From Rhizobium sp. N324 (GTDB lineage: Bacteria; Pseudomonadota; Alphaproteobacteria; Rhizobiales; Rhizobiaceae), in assembly GCF_001664485.1 (NCBI RefSeq), contig NZ_CP013633.1, positions 248,001 through 312,000 on the forward strand: a stretch of 64,000 bases of DNA, read 5' to 3'. The translations under genes and the position numbers were made by a program. The notes beneath the pieces are model-generated. The model searched no databases, was not told the DNA's origin, and worked only from the letters and a program-made list of their open reading frames with translations. Shown piece after piece: positions 1-10,300 of this stretch; the first letter of the stretch is position 1; each line of letters begins with the position of its first letter.

Positions 1-559
1 GGCCTGGGATCTGCGTCCTTCTCAGTAGTCCGCCTCTTGCGCCCGCCACCGGTCGGATCGCTGGGCTCCGCGGGCACCTCGGACATGGCCGAATGCTCCT
101 CTCTTCCACCCGGCACCTCGGTGGGCCCGGCAACCGCTGAGGCTTCTAAATTCCCAAGGCCATGCAGCCCCCCGCGCTGAGGGCCAGTCTCCAGCGGCTG
201 GCCCTCGACGAGGTGAATAGTGCGATCGGCATTATTGTATTCATCTGTTGTCCTCGTGAGGTTGAACGCGGTCTCTGCCGGGACGACCGGAACTCTCGTC
301 AGTTCCGTCATGTCAGCCATCATTTGCGGGGTTTGTTCTTCAGGGCTTTGAAGCTCGGTCGGCGGGCTTGGCTGGTCGACGCTTAGCCTTTCCACGTAAC
401 GCAATACAGAATTCTCTTGCCAGATGTCGTCCGAATTGAAGTTGTCGGCCACTTGATCGACACGCGCCACTGAAGACTGCGCTTTTTGATCCGCTGGGTG
501 CCGGCCCTCATCCGGCCGCGAAGAGCACTGCCCCTTAGTCCGAGGCCCCCTGTCAACCA
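1..559 (-). CDS. Partial unrecognised protein running off the left edge, possible secreted effector
   Basis: A reading frame on the minus strand starts at an ATG at 559 and stays open for 186 codons to the edge of the window, so only the N-terminal part is present. The ATG is preceded by a purine-rich GGGGGGTGAGC ribosome-binding site. The product is hydrophilic and rich in Ser, Pro, Glu and Gln, with no membrane segment or enzyme motif; it contains NFNSDDIWQENSVLRYVERL followed by a disordered stretch ending in a basic GGGRKRR patch. Such composition is usual for rhizobial type III effectors, and the window has three other effector genes, but I do not recognise the family. An imperfect tts-box-like inverted repeat lies about 40-70 bases upstream. 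Because both strands here carry long open frames, its reality as a gene is uncertain. Confidence 0.4.
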
Positions 560-1275
560 TGCTCACCCCCCTGGGATATGGCCTTCAGGAAACAAGGGGT
601 CAGCTGTCGAGCACCGACTGCTGACGGAAGGTCAGAATTTATCAGGGGCTCAAGCGACTTAACCAGAGTGCAAGGGGCGCGACTGCGACCATCGACCGCT
701 CCAGCTTGCCGAGCCTCGTTCGGACGCCGCTTAATCACCGTGGGTCCCGTTTTTTGCTGTTGTGGCATGGGGCGGCTCTGCGGAATCGAGCTCAGGTGAC
801 GGGAGGCCGGCAGATCCCGAAGACATGGCCAGGCCGTTGATAACTGGTAGCGTAAACGCATCATTGCAGCAGAACCTCGAAAACCACGGAGAAGAGCCCG
901 CGATTCAAACTAGCGCAGTCCCGGTATTGGGTTGCATGCACAGGTGATATGCTCGCATCCGGTTAGTGAACGGCTATGGCGCAGCTCCTGCGTGAACCCA
1001 TAACAACAGCGGCGATCCTTCGAGAGATGCAGCGACGACCCGTTCTCCAGACCGGAGGTCCGCGCTTGATGTGGCGATCGGCACGGATTGCTATCAACGC
1101 TGACGGCCGCCGGTGCCGCGCAAGCCGGTTACGACGAAACATCGACATGATCTCTTCTATGGTGGGATTGGCCCACCGATACCTGGGTAGTGGCACTGTC
1201 GCCAATTGCGGCGCCAGTGAGGTCGGCCTTCGTCTTCGAACTCCTTGCTGGCTTCCGCTAAACAACGCGGCCTTA
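560..1275. other. Gene-poor stretch
   Basis: Open frames of 60-140 codons occur on both strands, but none has a recognisable motif or convincing start. A 6-base inverted repeat (GTCAGC...GCTGAC) at about 600-627 resembles a degenerate tts box for the leftward gene at 1-559. Nothing else was recognised. Confidence 0.4.
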
Positions 1276-1850
1276 TCACAAAAGGCTGGGAGATTTAACG
1301 ATGATCCCGGCATCCGGACTTCTGCGCATTGCCGGCCGGTAATAGCGCGAAAGACTTGCAGCAATCGCAGCGCCGGCGGCAGCCGTGACTAGTATCCGCA
1401 CTGCCTGGCCCGTAACAATGCGCTGTGACCAGCGGAAGCCGATCTCGTGGAAAGACAAGGCATGCTGCGGGCTGATATGATGAAAGACGCCGGCAATGGT
1501 GCGGCGGACCCGGGCCTTGAAACCTCCCACCGAGTGGACGGCGACTTGGACGAATTCGCGGCTCGAATGCTTTACGTTCTCATGCGTAGCAAAGCTCTTG
1601 CCAATCGCCATGAACGCCTCACCGCCCATCAGGCAGGTTGCGGTTCGATCCCTTTCGCCGTCGCGCGCCCTGCATGTATCGAAAGGCCTTTTCGGCCCCG
1701 TCCAGGCGGTAGACCGTCCGGATCCATTCTCGGTCGCTCACCGAGATGAAAACGGTCGATCTCCACCGTGCCATCTAGCATGTGCTCGCGCGCCAACATG
1801 AGGCGCAGCGCATATCCCATTCGCTAGCTATTGGGCATCACCAAATGTGG
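1276..1850 (-). pseudogene. IS1595-family (ISXO2-like) transposase remnant
   Basis: Minus-strand translation gives pieces of an ISXO2/IS1595 transposase in three frames. About 1650-1820 encodes REHMLDGTVEIDRFHLGERP, matching the segment around the first catalytic Asp. About 1430-1629 encodes the C-terminal block with HENVKHSSREFVQV and GVFHHISPQHALSFHEIGFR. A further shifted frame to about 1276 carries the ATGRQ...GGIIVKSP-like tail. The N-terminal third is missing; the 5' side ends close to the IS481 element that begins at 1992, which may have truncated it. With at least two frameshifts this cannot make a transposase. Confidence 0.75.
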
Positions 1851-1991
1851 AAATGCCTATCTTCGCCGCATGAATGATCCATGCCGCCAGGGCTGCTATC
1901 CCGCACCTGGCGCGAACCGGGACTGCAACCGGTTCGTGGATCGTGTCCAGGAGGTGGTTGTCTAATCGCTAAGCTGGTCGTCAAGGCGCTT

Positions 1992-3000
1992 TAGGTGTTT
2001 AGTCCCGGCATTTGATGGTGCAATATTTTCCTTGGCATGGAGGGAAGCACTATGGGCCAGGTTCTACACGGGAGCGCCACGACGACAGAGGCAATCCGTC
2101 GAGCAATACAAAATAGTGAAGAGAGCCTGAGAACGCTTTCGAAGCGATACGGGATCAACCAGAAAACCGTGGCGAAATGGAAGAAGCGGACATCGTTGGT
2201 CGACCTTCCTACAGGCCCAAAGGACCCGCACTCGACGACCCTTTCCCTCGAAGAAGAGCCGTTATCGTCGCCTTCCGCCGGCACACGTTGCTGCCGCTCG
2301 ATGATTGCCTCTACGCTCTTCAGCCGACCATTTCATATCTGACGCGTTCGTCGTTGCACAGGTGTTTGCAGCGCCACGGCATTTCACGTCTGCCGGAGGT
2401 CAGAGGCGACAAGGAGCCGAAGAAGAAGTTCAAAAGCTATCCGATCGGCTACTTCCACATCGATATTGACGAGGTGCAGACGGCCGAGGGCAAGCTCTAT
2501 CTCTTTGTCGCAATTGACCGAACATCCAAGTTCGCGTTCGCGGAACTCTACACCAAAGCCGGCAAGATGAATGCCGCTCAGTTCTTGCGCAATCTGATCA
2601 CGGCAGTGCCCTACACCATTCACACCGTTTTGACCGACAATGGCATTCAGTTCACCAACCGAGCTTGTGATCGAAATGCCTTCCAGCACATCTTCGATTG
2701 GGTCTGCGACGATCACAGCATCGAGCATCGCCTGACCAAGGTGAAGCATCCCTGGACCAACGGACAGGTCGAACGGATGAACCGAACGATCAAGGAGGCG
2801 ACCGTCAAGCGCTTCCACTACGACGATCATGCGCAATTGAAAAAGCATCTGGCTGACTTTATCGACGCCTACAATTTCGGGCGCCGGCTCAAGACGCTAA
2901 AGGGCCTTACGCCTTACGAGTTCATCTGCAGACAATGGACTTTGGAGCCGGATCGATTCATCATCGACCCCATCCATCAAATGCCGGGACTAAACACCTA
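1992..3000 (+). mobile_element. IS481-family insertion sequence, complete ends
   Basis: Inverted terminal repeats are visible at 1992-2018 and 2974-3000: the left end begins TAGGTGTTTAGTCCCGGC and the right end is its exact reverse complement over about 27 bases. The element is about 1.0 kb, the usual IS481 size, and the transposase stop codon lies inside the right repeat. No convincing target-site duplication was seen. Confidence 0.85.
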
Positions 3001-3001
3001 G
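2052..3001 (+). pseudogene. IS481-family transposase, one frameshift
   Basis: The N-terminal helix-turn-helix part starts at 2052 (MGQVLHGSATTTEAIRRAIQ) and contains LSKRYGINQKTVAKWKKR. It runs out of frame after LEEE at about 2250; the rest (AVIVAFRRHTLLPLDDCLYA to the stop at 2999-3001) is in another frame. The catalytic core is intact in the second part: YFHIDIDEVQ, VLTDNGIQF and the TNGQVERMNRTIKEATVKRF region give the DDE triad. Relatives are normally one continuous protein of about 315 residues, so this copy is probably inactive unless the shift is bypassed. The 3' end falls inside the right terminal repeat. Confidence 0.8.
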
Positions 3002-3484
3002 GGGCGGCGGCGCGTGAAGACGATGTTGGCGGCGGCACTGCCTCAGCGTATTCAGGAACATTTTCGACGAGGCAATGCGCATCACGTGTCACCTTGCCTG
3101 TTGCGCTGCTCTTTTGGCCCCGTACTTGCGGCGCCGGCTCTCAAGGCTTCCGGGCGGTCATTTGCGAGATTCATCCCGTACGAGTGACAGGACAGGCGAA
3201 TTGGCGCGTTGTAGGTCAGTGTGAACATGAACGACCAATAAGGCTCTGAGGGCAACGGGCTACTGAGCGACAGTCTAGATGAGACCCCTTGCTTGTCGCG
3301 CTGCAAGGGGGCTCATGACCAATCCTGATGAGCTTCGGCGCTTGCATATCTGAGCTGTCCCGACACGCGATGCCCTTCTACCAGCGCATTGTTGGATATC
3401 AGATGTGCATGCAAGGGGGCAGTGAAGCTCTGCTACTTTTACGGAGAAAGCCGTTCTGTCAGGTGGACGCGAGGCGAGTCTTGA
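3002..3484. other. Intergenic region upstream of tssK
   Basis: No gene was recognised. Type VI clusters normally carry further tss genes beside tssK, so the IS481 element that ends at 3000 may have removed or separated them. Confidence 0.4.
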
Positions 3485-4840
3485 ATGTCGTGGAATAATA
3501 GGGTCGTCTGGTCGGAGGGCTTGTTCCTCCGCCCGCAGCATTTTCAGCAGGCCGATCGTCACGTCGAACAGCTGGTGCGCAGCAGGACGGCGGTTTTGCA
3601 TGGGTACGGGTGGGGTATCAGCGAGCTGCGGCTCAATCGAGAGCTGCTTGGTCTCGGTAAGATCGCCATCGAAGCGGCTCGCGGCGTCTTGGAGGACGGG
3701 ATGCCCTTCAGTATTCCTGACGAAGCCAACCAGCCAACTCCCTACGACGTTCCGCCGGATTTTCGAGATTCGCTTATTCACTTGGCGGTACCGTTTTATC
3801 AACCCGGCGCTCTTGAAACCGACGCGCAAGCGGGAATTGACGTACCTATCCGCTTCGCAGTCTCCACTGAGGATGTTGTCGACACCAACGCTGGCGAGCG
3901 AGGCAGCGCCTCCATCGACGTAGCGAGGCTGGATTTTCGATTGCTGCCGGACGCGGCAGACCGGTCTGGCTACACTTGCATCCCAATCGCCCGTATCATA
4001 GAGGTCCGGGCCGACCGACAGATCATTCTGGACGAAACGCACGTGCCGCCAACCCCCGACTGCGCCAGCTCCCGGGTCCTCTCGAACTACATCACTGAGA
4101 TCACCGGCCTGCTTCACCATCGTGGTGAAGCTCTGGCCACTCGGGTCTCTCAGTCGGGAACGAACCGGGTTGCAGAGCTCGCGGACTTCCTTCTGCTGCA
4201 GGCGATCAATCGGTACGAGCCGTACTTCTGCCACCTGTCCAAGGCCGCCGTTGTAAATCCGGAATCGCTGTATGTTGTCATGCTCCAGTTGGCGGGTGAA
4301 CTAGCCACGTTCGCCCGCGTCGATAAACGTGCCCCGACCCTTGGTGTTTACAAGCACGACTCTCTCGCGGAGGCGTTTTTGCCAGTGATGCAGTCGATCC
4401 GGGCTTCGCTGGGTGCAGTGATTGAGCAGACTGCGGTCCCCGTACCGCTGCAGCGGCAAAAATACGGTGTCCATGTGGCTGAGGTGGCCGACCGCTCTCT
4501 CTTTACGACCTCGAGCTTCGTGCTGGCTGCTCGGGCTGATATTGAGGTCGAGCGCCTCCGGCGCGAGTTCCCGTCTCAGATTAAGATCGGCCCGGCGGAG
4601 AAAATCACGGAACTCGTCAATGTCGCACTGCCCGGCATTATCATCAATCCCCTACCGGTCGCGCCGCGTCAGATCCCGTTCCATGTTGGATTCAGCTATT
4701 TCGAGATCGATCAAAATAGCCGCTTCTGGAAGGAGATGCCCCAATCCGCCGGCTTGGCGCTGCACGTTGCTGGCGACTTCCCAAATCTCGAAATGGCTCT
4801 CTGGGCCATCCGAGCCGGACAGAACCCACATTTGAGTTAG
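3485..4840 (+). CDS. tssK: Type VI secretion baseplate protein TssK (ImpJ)
   Basis: TssK connects the type VI baseplate to the TssLM membrane complex in the cytoplasm. The 451-residue product has the family length and the classic N-terminus MSWNNRVVWSEGLFLRPQHF, followed by QQADRHVEQLVRSR, and the middle block ELADFLLLQAINRYEPYFCH typical of PF05936. The C-terminal domain keeps VNVALPGIIINPLPVAPRQI and a HVAGDFPNLEMALWAI ending. The start at 3485 has an AGGCGAG purine run about 8 bases upstream. It is the first gene of a rightward tssK-tagH-tssL-tssM series with spacings of 0-10 bases. No frame damage is seen in this gene. Confidence 0.93.
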   Translation: MSWNNRVVWSEGLFLRPQHFQQADRHVEQLVRSRTAVLHGYGWGISELRLNRELLGLGKIAIEAARGVLEDGMPFSIPDEANQPTPYDVPPDFRDSLIHLAVPFYQPGALETDAQAGIDVPIRFAVSTEDVVDTNAGERGSASIDVARLDFRLLPDAADRSGYTCIPIARIIEVRADRQIILDETHVPPTPDCASSRVLSNYITEITGLLHHRGEALATRVSQSGTNRVAELADFLLLQAINRYEPYFCHLSKAAVVNPESLYVVMLQLAGELATFARVDKRAPTLGVYKHDSLAEAFLPVMQSIRASLGAVIEQTAVPVPLQRQKYGVHVAEVADRSLFTTSSFVLAARADIEVERLRREFPSQIKIGPAEKITELVNVALPGIIINPLPVAPRQIPFHVGFSYFEIDQNSRFWKEMPQSAGLALHVAGDFPNLEMALWAIRAGQNPHLS

Positions 4841-4847
4841 CCCACCA

Positions 4848-6068
4848 ATGCCCCTCACGCTACGTGTACACAGCAATAGATGTAGTTTTCCGGAATATCT
4901 CGTGCCGGGCGACGCGGCTGGTGGACTGACTACCAGCCGAGCAGGCAACAGCCTGGTTCTGCCGGATGATCAACAGATGGTCTCGAAATCCCACTGCTCA
5001 ATCGAGTGCATGGCACGGCGATACGTACTGATCGACCGAGGCCGCGACGACACATGTCAAAATGACGAGGCGGTGCCGCTTCCGTCAGAGGCGCCGGTCG
5101 CCCGGAAAACCAGCGATGTTATTCAGATCGGCGCCTATAGGACCGATGTCGTCGCGGTGTCGCCTTCGATATCCATTGCGGAGAGTGCCGCCGAACCGGA
5201 GGGACAACTTGCAGCGACAAGTGAGGAGTTGAGTCTTCTTGGCCCCCTCGAAACGGCCTCGTCGCTCCTGGCGGGCAATTGCACCCGGGGTGAAGAAGCG
5301 CTGCTGGACCTGAGGGACGGCGAGTTCCTACCATTGCCGTTCTTAGGCACTCGTTTAGACGCGCTGGCGGGCATGATGAGAAGTCCGTGGGATATCTACG
5401 CAGACAGTGTGCCAGATCGGGCCCCCATCTTGACGCAACCCAAGGTGGAGCAATCATCTCGCCAAGAATCATCGAGCGGCGGTCACGGCTTTCCTTGCCG
5501 CCTGCGGCTTATCATTGGCAGATGTCCGGAATGCCGGCATCGTAAGCGTGCTGGATCGTGCAGGGAAAATGCTTCTGTATTCCGCCGCGCTGCACAGCAT
5601 ACTCTCCGAGCGAGAGCTGGCGAACAATTATTCAGAAATAAGAGTTCCGACGAAAAAACCCTGAGTCTCGTTCCCGATGTCGGTGAGGCGTTGCTCGCAG
5701 TTCTGTGCAATGACTCCAGCGGGTTCCTCCGCGGAGACCTGGCCGTTGAGCAAGCCTTCACCGACCGTGGGACGCATGACGCGTCATTCGCGGCTGTGCA
5801 GAAGGCTCTGTCCAGCGTTCGTGCACGCTTGTCCCTAGCAGGGATCGAGAAGGCGATGGGGCGGCCCCGTTCCCTTTTGCACCGCAACCATAAGGCGCGA
5901 AACCGGAGCGCGTACGTGCGCGTCTTCAATGACGTCGTATCGAGCATCGAAACCGATTTGCTCCGGAGCTTCGGCGCCGACTTCGCGCGCCCAGTGCGAG
6001 AGCGTAGTCGACCCGCCCGCCGATCCCACGATGAGAGCGTCCGCTCCGAAGGGAAGTGGGCGGGTTGA
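4848..6068 (+). CDS. tagH: TagH/ImpI FHA-domain type VI protein, internally frame-disrupted
   Basis: The N-terminal about 100 residues form a forkhead-associated domain (RAGNSLVLPDDQQMVSKSHC, then IQIGAYRTDVV), which in type VI systems binds phosphothreonine and serves post-translational control. The frame is open for 406 codons, but the part encoded by about 5462-5665 does not look like protein. Reading that stretch one frame over gives AFLAACGLSLADVRNAGIVS, then LDRAGKMLLYSAALHSILSE and RELANNYSEIRVPT, which matches the normal conserved C-terminal domain. The original frame becomes meaningful again at LVPDVGEALLAVLCNDSSGF. Two compensating indels, the second plausibly in the A-run near 5659, have therefore replaced about 65 residues. 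The stop overlaps the tssL start (TGATG), so coupling is kept. Function is doubtful. Confidence 0.8.
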   Translation: MPLTLRVHSNRCSFPEYLVPGDAAGGLTTSRAGNSLVLPDDQQMVSKSHCSIECMARRYVLIDRGRDDTCQNDEAVPLPSEAPVARKTSDVIQIGAYRTDVVAVSPSISIAESAAEPEGQLAATSEELSLLGPLETASSLLAGNCTRGEEALLDLRDGEFLPLPFLGTRLDALAGMMRSPWDIYADSVPDRAPILTQPKVEQSSRQESSSGGHGFPCRLRLIIGRCPECRHRKRAGSCRENASVFRRAAQHTLRARAGEQLFRNKSSDEKTLSLVPDVGEALLAVLCNDSSGFLRGDLAVEQAFTDRGTHDASFAAVQKALSSVRARLSLAGIEKAMGRPRSLLHRNHKARNRSAYVRVFNDVVSSIETDLLRSFGADFARPVRERSRPARRSHDESVRSEGKWAG

Positions 6069-7357
6069 TGATGGTGATTGAGGAAACGATGCCAAAATCC
6101 CAGCCACTCGTCCTCCTTCACGCCGAGGAGCAGTTGGCTGTCCCTTCGCCGTCATCGCCAGTGGCGGACGAACTTACCTGGGAGATGCTTGCGCTCGACC
6201 GACTTAATCCACTGGTCGCGGCCGCGGCGGCGCTGCTGGGTCTCAGCGCTCAGCTCAAGAGCAGTGCTAGCCATATCGACGTTGAAGCACTGCGCCTTAG
6301 GGTGCTGCGGGAGATCGATGCTTTTGAGCGTCGGATCACGCCGCTCGGATTGCCCTCGCGAGCGATCAAGGTCTGCAAATACGCCCTCTGCGCGACCATC
6401 GATGACATCGTTCTGAACACAGCCTGGGGCAGCAACAGCGTCTGGACGACGCGCAGCTTGGTGGGATCGCTGTTCAGCGATACCTGGGGCGGCGAGCGCT
6501 TCTTCGATCTGCTGACGCAATTGAAAAATGAACCGGCCATCAATATAGAACTGCTGGAGCTGCTCTACTACTGCATGAGGTTGGGCTTCGAAGGCCGCTA
6601 CCGCGTCACTGCGGGAGGAGCCGCAGAGCTCAGTGTGCTGTGCGAAGACGTCTACCGCCTGATCCGAGCAGCCCGTGGTGACTTCGAGCGCGAACTATCC
6701 CCGCACTGGCGGAGGAACTCAAATAATCCGAAGCCACGCCGCACAATCGTTCCAATCTGGGCCGTCGTAGCGTTTGGGGCAGGATTACTCCTCTCGATCT
6801 ATACCGGACTCCTGCATGCATTAAATGCCCGCGCCGACGCTGTCTTCAACGATATCGCGACATTGCCGCCGAACGGCGTTGTCAGATCGGCGAGAATCGC
6901 ATTGCCACCAAAGGTTGTTATGAGCAGCGACCGACTGCGTAACTTCCTCGAGCCCGAAATCCGCGAAGGGCTTGTCACTGTGTCCGAGGACCCACAGCAG
7001 ATCGTCGTTATCATTCGCGCCTCCGGGATGTTCGATTCTGCTAGTCCGGAAGTGAAGAAAATGTTCCTGCCGCTTCTTTTACGAATTGGTCGTTCTCTGA
7101 ACGGTGAGTCGGGATCGGTCCTCCTGACCGGGCACACCGACGCCATTCCGGTGCAATCACTCGCCTTCCCTTCAAACGATTCCCTTTCGCTCGCGCGTGC
7201 GAGCGCAGCTGCCGAGATTATCAAATCCATGATGGATGACCCAGGCCGCGTGCGAGAAGAGGGCAGAGGGAGCGGAGAACCGGTCGCTTCGAACCACACG
7301 CCCGAGGGCCGCGCGCGGAACCGTCGGATTCAAATCATCATCACAAAGACACAATGA
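6068..7357 (+). CDS. tssL: Type VI membrane-complex protein TssL (DotU domain plus C-terminal OmpA domain)
   Basis: TssL is an inner-membrane protein that forms the trans-envelope complex with TssM. The start chosen is the ATG at 6068, which overlaps the tagH stop. Residues about 30-215 are the cytoplasmic DotU/ImpK domain (LDRLNPLVAAAAALLGLSAQ; YALCATIDDIVLNTAWG; FFDLLTQLKNEPAINIELLE). A single membrane helix follows at about 235-257 (VPIWAVVAFGAGLLLSIYTG). The C-terminal 125 residues are a peptidoglycan-binding OmpA-like domain with LLTGHTDAIPVQ and NRRIQIIITKTQ, making this an 'evolved' TssL of about 430 residues. The frame is undamaged. tssM begins 9 bases after the stop. Confidence 0.92.
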   Translation: MMVIEETMPKSQPLVLLHAEEQLAVPSPSSPVADELTWEMLALDRLNPLVAAAAALLGLSAQLKSSASHIDVEALRLRVLREIDAFERRITPLGLPSRAIKVCKYALCATIDDIVLNTAWGSNSVWTTRSLVGSLFSDTWGGERFFDLLTQLKNEPAINIELLELLYYCMRLGFEGRYRVTAGGAAELSVLCEDVYRLIRAARGDFERELSPHWRRNSNNPKPRRTIVPIWAVVAFGAGLLLSIYTGLLHALNARADAVFNDIATLPPNGVVRSARIALPPKVVMSSDRLRNFLEPEIREGLVTVSEDPQQIVVIIRASGMFDSASPEVKKMFLPLLLRIGRSLNGESGSVLLTGHTDAIPVQSLAFPSNDSLSLARASAAAEIIKSMMDDPGRVREEGRGSGEPVASNHTPEGRARNRRIQIIITKTQ

Positions 7358-7366
7358 AGACAAGCC

Positions 7367-10300
7367 ATGCAGTCAATCAAGAAAGCGCTTAGGTGGCAAT
7401 GGCTCCGTGTCGGCGGGGCGGCGATCGTATGTGCCTTAATCTTCACGCTCGGACCGCATATCTCGGTCGGAGGATTTGCGCCGCTTGACAGCCTTCGCAG
7501 CCAGATCGCGGCATCGATGCTGATTCCGGTCGGATACACCGTGATCTACTTGATCCAGTCCCAGCTTTACAAGGTTCAGGCCTATTTTGAAGACCTCGTC
7601 CAATCACGAGTGTCGGGAGCGCTGGACGCGGGTGGGGCCGAGCAGAAGAAGGGAGACCCAAGGCCTTCCGACCGAAGTGTGGGGCAAGCCAGCACGCTTG
7701 CTGAAAGAGAGCTGGAGGCGATTCGTCATCGTTTCCGCGAGACCCTTACCACACTCAAGGGGCGCCGCTACGCAGGAGGTATCAGCAGGCGGTGGCTCTA
7801 TCAGCGGCCCTGGTATGTGATGATCGGTCCGCCCAACTCGGGGAAGACCACAGCAATAGTCAATTCCGGGCTCAGCTTTCCGATGGCGGCGAGGTCCGGT
7901 CTGAGAGCCGCCGGTGGGTTAGCGGGTACGGAAAACTGCGACTGGTGGATCACCGATGACGCGGTGTTCGTCGACACTGCTGGGCGCTACACGATACAGG
8001 AGGGTGATGCAGACCGGGACAAAGCGGTTTGGCGTGGCTTGCTTCATATGCTCAGACGCTCCCGGCCACGGCAGCCGCTGAACGGTGTCTTAGTCACGAT
8101 CGCAATCAGCGAGCTGAATTCTACATCCGAGGAAGTGCTCGCCGATCGCGCGCGCTGTATCCGTGAGCGGCTCCTCGAAGTGTACAGGGAGCTTCGCCTG
8201 CAACTGCCGATTTATGTGCTTTTCACTAAGAGCGATCTGCTGGCGGGATTTGTTGAATTCTTCGACGATCTGGGTCGCGAGGGGCGGGAGGCGGTGTGGG
8301 GGTTCACCTATGCGCAAGAGGCGTCGGAGGACGAAGGCGATCCGATGGCGTTTGCCGCAGCATACGATGCGCTTGTTGGCCGCCTAAACGAAAGGCTGCT
8401 TGAACGAATGCAGCACGAAAGCAACCTCCAGCGTCGCGCGCTCATGTTCGGCTTCCCACAGCAGGTCGCTAGCCTCAAGCACCTGACGCAACAGTTCTTG
8501 AAGGAAGCCTTTGGCGGGAATTCGTTCCAGGAACCGCTTATGCTCCGCGGCGTCTACTTCTTAAGCGGCACGCAAATTGGCATGCCCTTCGATCGAGTTG
8601 CGAACGCCAGATCTCAGACCTTCGAGATCGCTCAGCCGCCCTGTACAGCGCTTCGTGGCCCGGGCCGTAATTATTTCATCAGCCGGCTGCTGCGCGAAGT
8701 CGTTTTCGCCGAAGCTGGGCTCGTCGATGCCAATCACCGCTTCGATCGGCGCCAGCGGCGGATCCGGTATGGCGCCTACACGATGATAGCGGCGGTCATT
8801 GTTACCGCCAGCGTCTTATGGACGTTCAGCTATATTCGGAATGTTCAGCTGATCGAGAGCGTTCGCCTAATGGCTGGCAGCTATGCTAGAGGGGCCGAAA
8901 AGCTGAAGCTCGACCGGGTTGAGAGTGGCGATCTTCGACCCATCCTGCCACTGCTTCAGCGGCTGCGTGATGCCAACGGCGACAGCGCGGGCGGCCGCCT
9001 ATCAAGTTCGGGTCTCGACCAGAGTAAGAAAATCAAGGTTCAGACGCTCGCGGCGTACCGCCGCGCCGTGAACACCATCCTGCTGCCGCGGCTGATGTTC
9101 CGGTTGGAAACCTTATTGGTCGAGCGGCACGACGATGATCAGTTCGTCTACCAGGCGTTAAAGGTTTACCTGATGCTGGGTCAGCAGGGTCCGCTCCAGC
9201 GCGCGGTCGTCAAAAACTGGATGGCTGCCGACTGGCGAGTGATGTTTCCGGCCGAAGCCGATGCCGGCCTGCGCAGCGCGCTCGCTGATCACCTGGATGC
9301 ACTCATGGAAGGGCCGCTGCCCCATAGTGAGCTTAATGGCGAACTGATCGAGAGGAGCCGCGCGAAGCTCCAGACCGTCTCGATGGCGCGCCGCGTCCTC
9401 GACATCATCGCGACCAGTCCCGAAGCCTCGCGGGCGCCAACCTGGCGTCTGGCCGACCATGCCGGGCCGCTGGCGCAGGGCGTCTTGGCTCGCAAATCGG
9501 GACAGCCGCTCAGCGAGGGGGTTCCTGGCATCTACACGAGGGCGGGGTTTTACGGAACCTTCCTGCGATTGCTGCCGCAAGTGGCTGACGCTGTCGCTGC
9601 AGAAGGCTGGGTTCTCGACTCACAGGTAGTCGCGCCGATTGCAGCCGGTGATGTGAGCCAGAAGCTGCGGCGTTCGGCGGCGGATCTCTACGCTCAGGAG
9701 TTCGCGTTGCACTGGGACCAGCTCATTGGCGATATGTCCATCCGCCCGTCTGGGGGTATCGATGACGCGCTGCGCACCTTGAACACGCTGTCCGCGCCGA
9801 CGTCACCAATGCGCCTGTTCCTTTTCGCGGCGGCGCAGGAGCTAAAGCTCAAGCAACCACCGGCTCCCGAGGACGGCTTGACTAAAGGTGACAGTGTCCC
9901 CCAGGGCGAGGTGTTGCCAAGCGAGCTCGAGGCACTCTTCCGGTCTCAACCGGCCGCGGACACGCCTGAAGCTCACGTCCAGCTCTATATGGGCGATCAT
10001 TTCCGGTGGCTGCACCAGCTGGTCGAAGTGCCGTCGAACAGCCAAGCGGGCGCGCAGGCGCCGATCGACAGTGCTCTCCGGGATCTCGGCGAACTGTATC
10101 GCTCCCTCAGCCAGGCGCAGGGGCTGGCGGGTTCGAACATCTTGGAACACAACGGGCAGGCGGGCGTCGCCATCCAACAGATCGAGGCGGGGGCGGCCGA
10201 TCTGCCCGAACCCATCCGGCAATGGATCCTCGGCCTCAGCCGCCACAGCTCGGACCTAACCGTCAGCGGCATGAGGCGCGGGTTGGCGAGCGGTTGGGCG

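Noticed and set aside
3275..4234. A 319-codon open frame on the minus strand
   Set aside because: It lies entirely opposite tssK, whose protein is clearly conserved, and has no recognisable motif.
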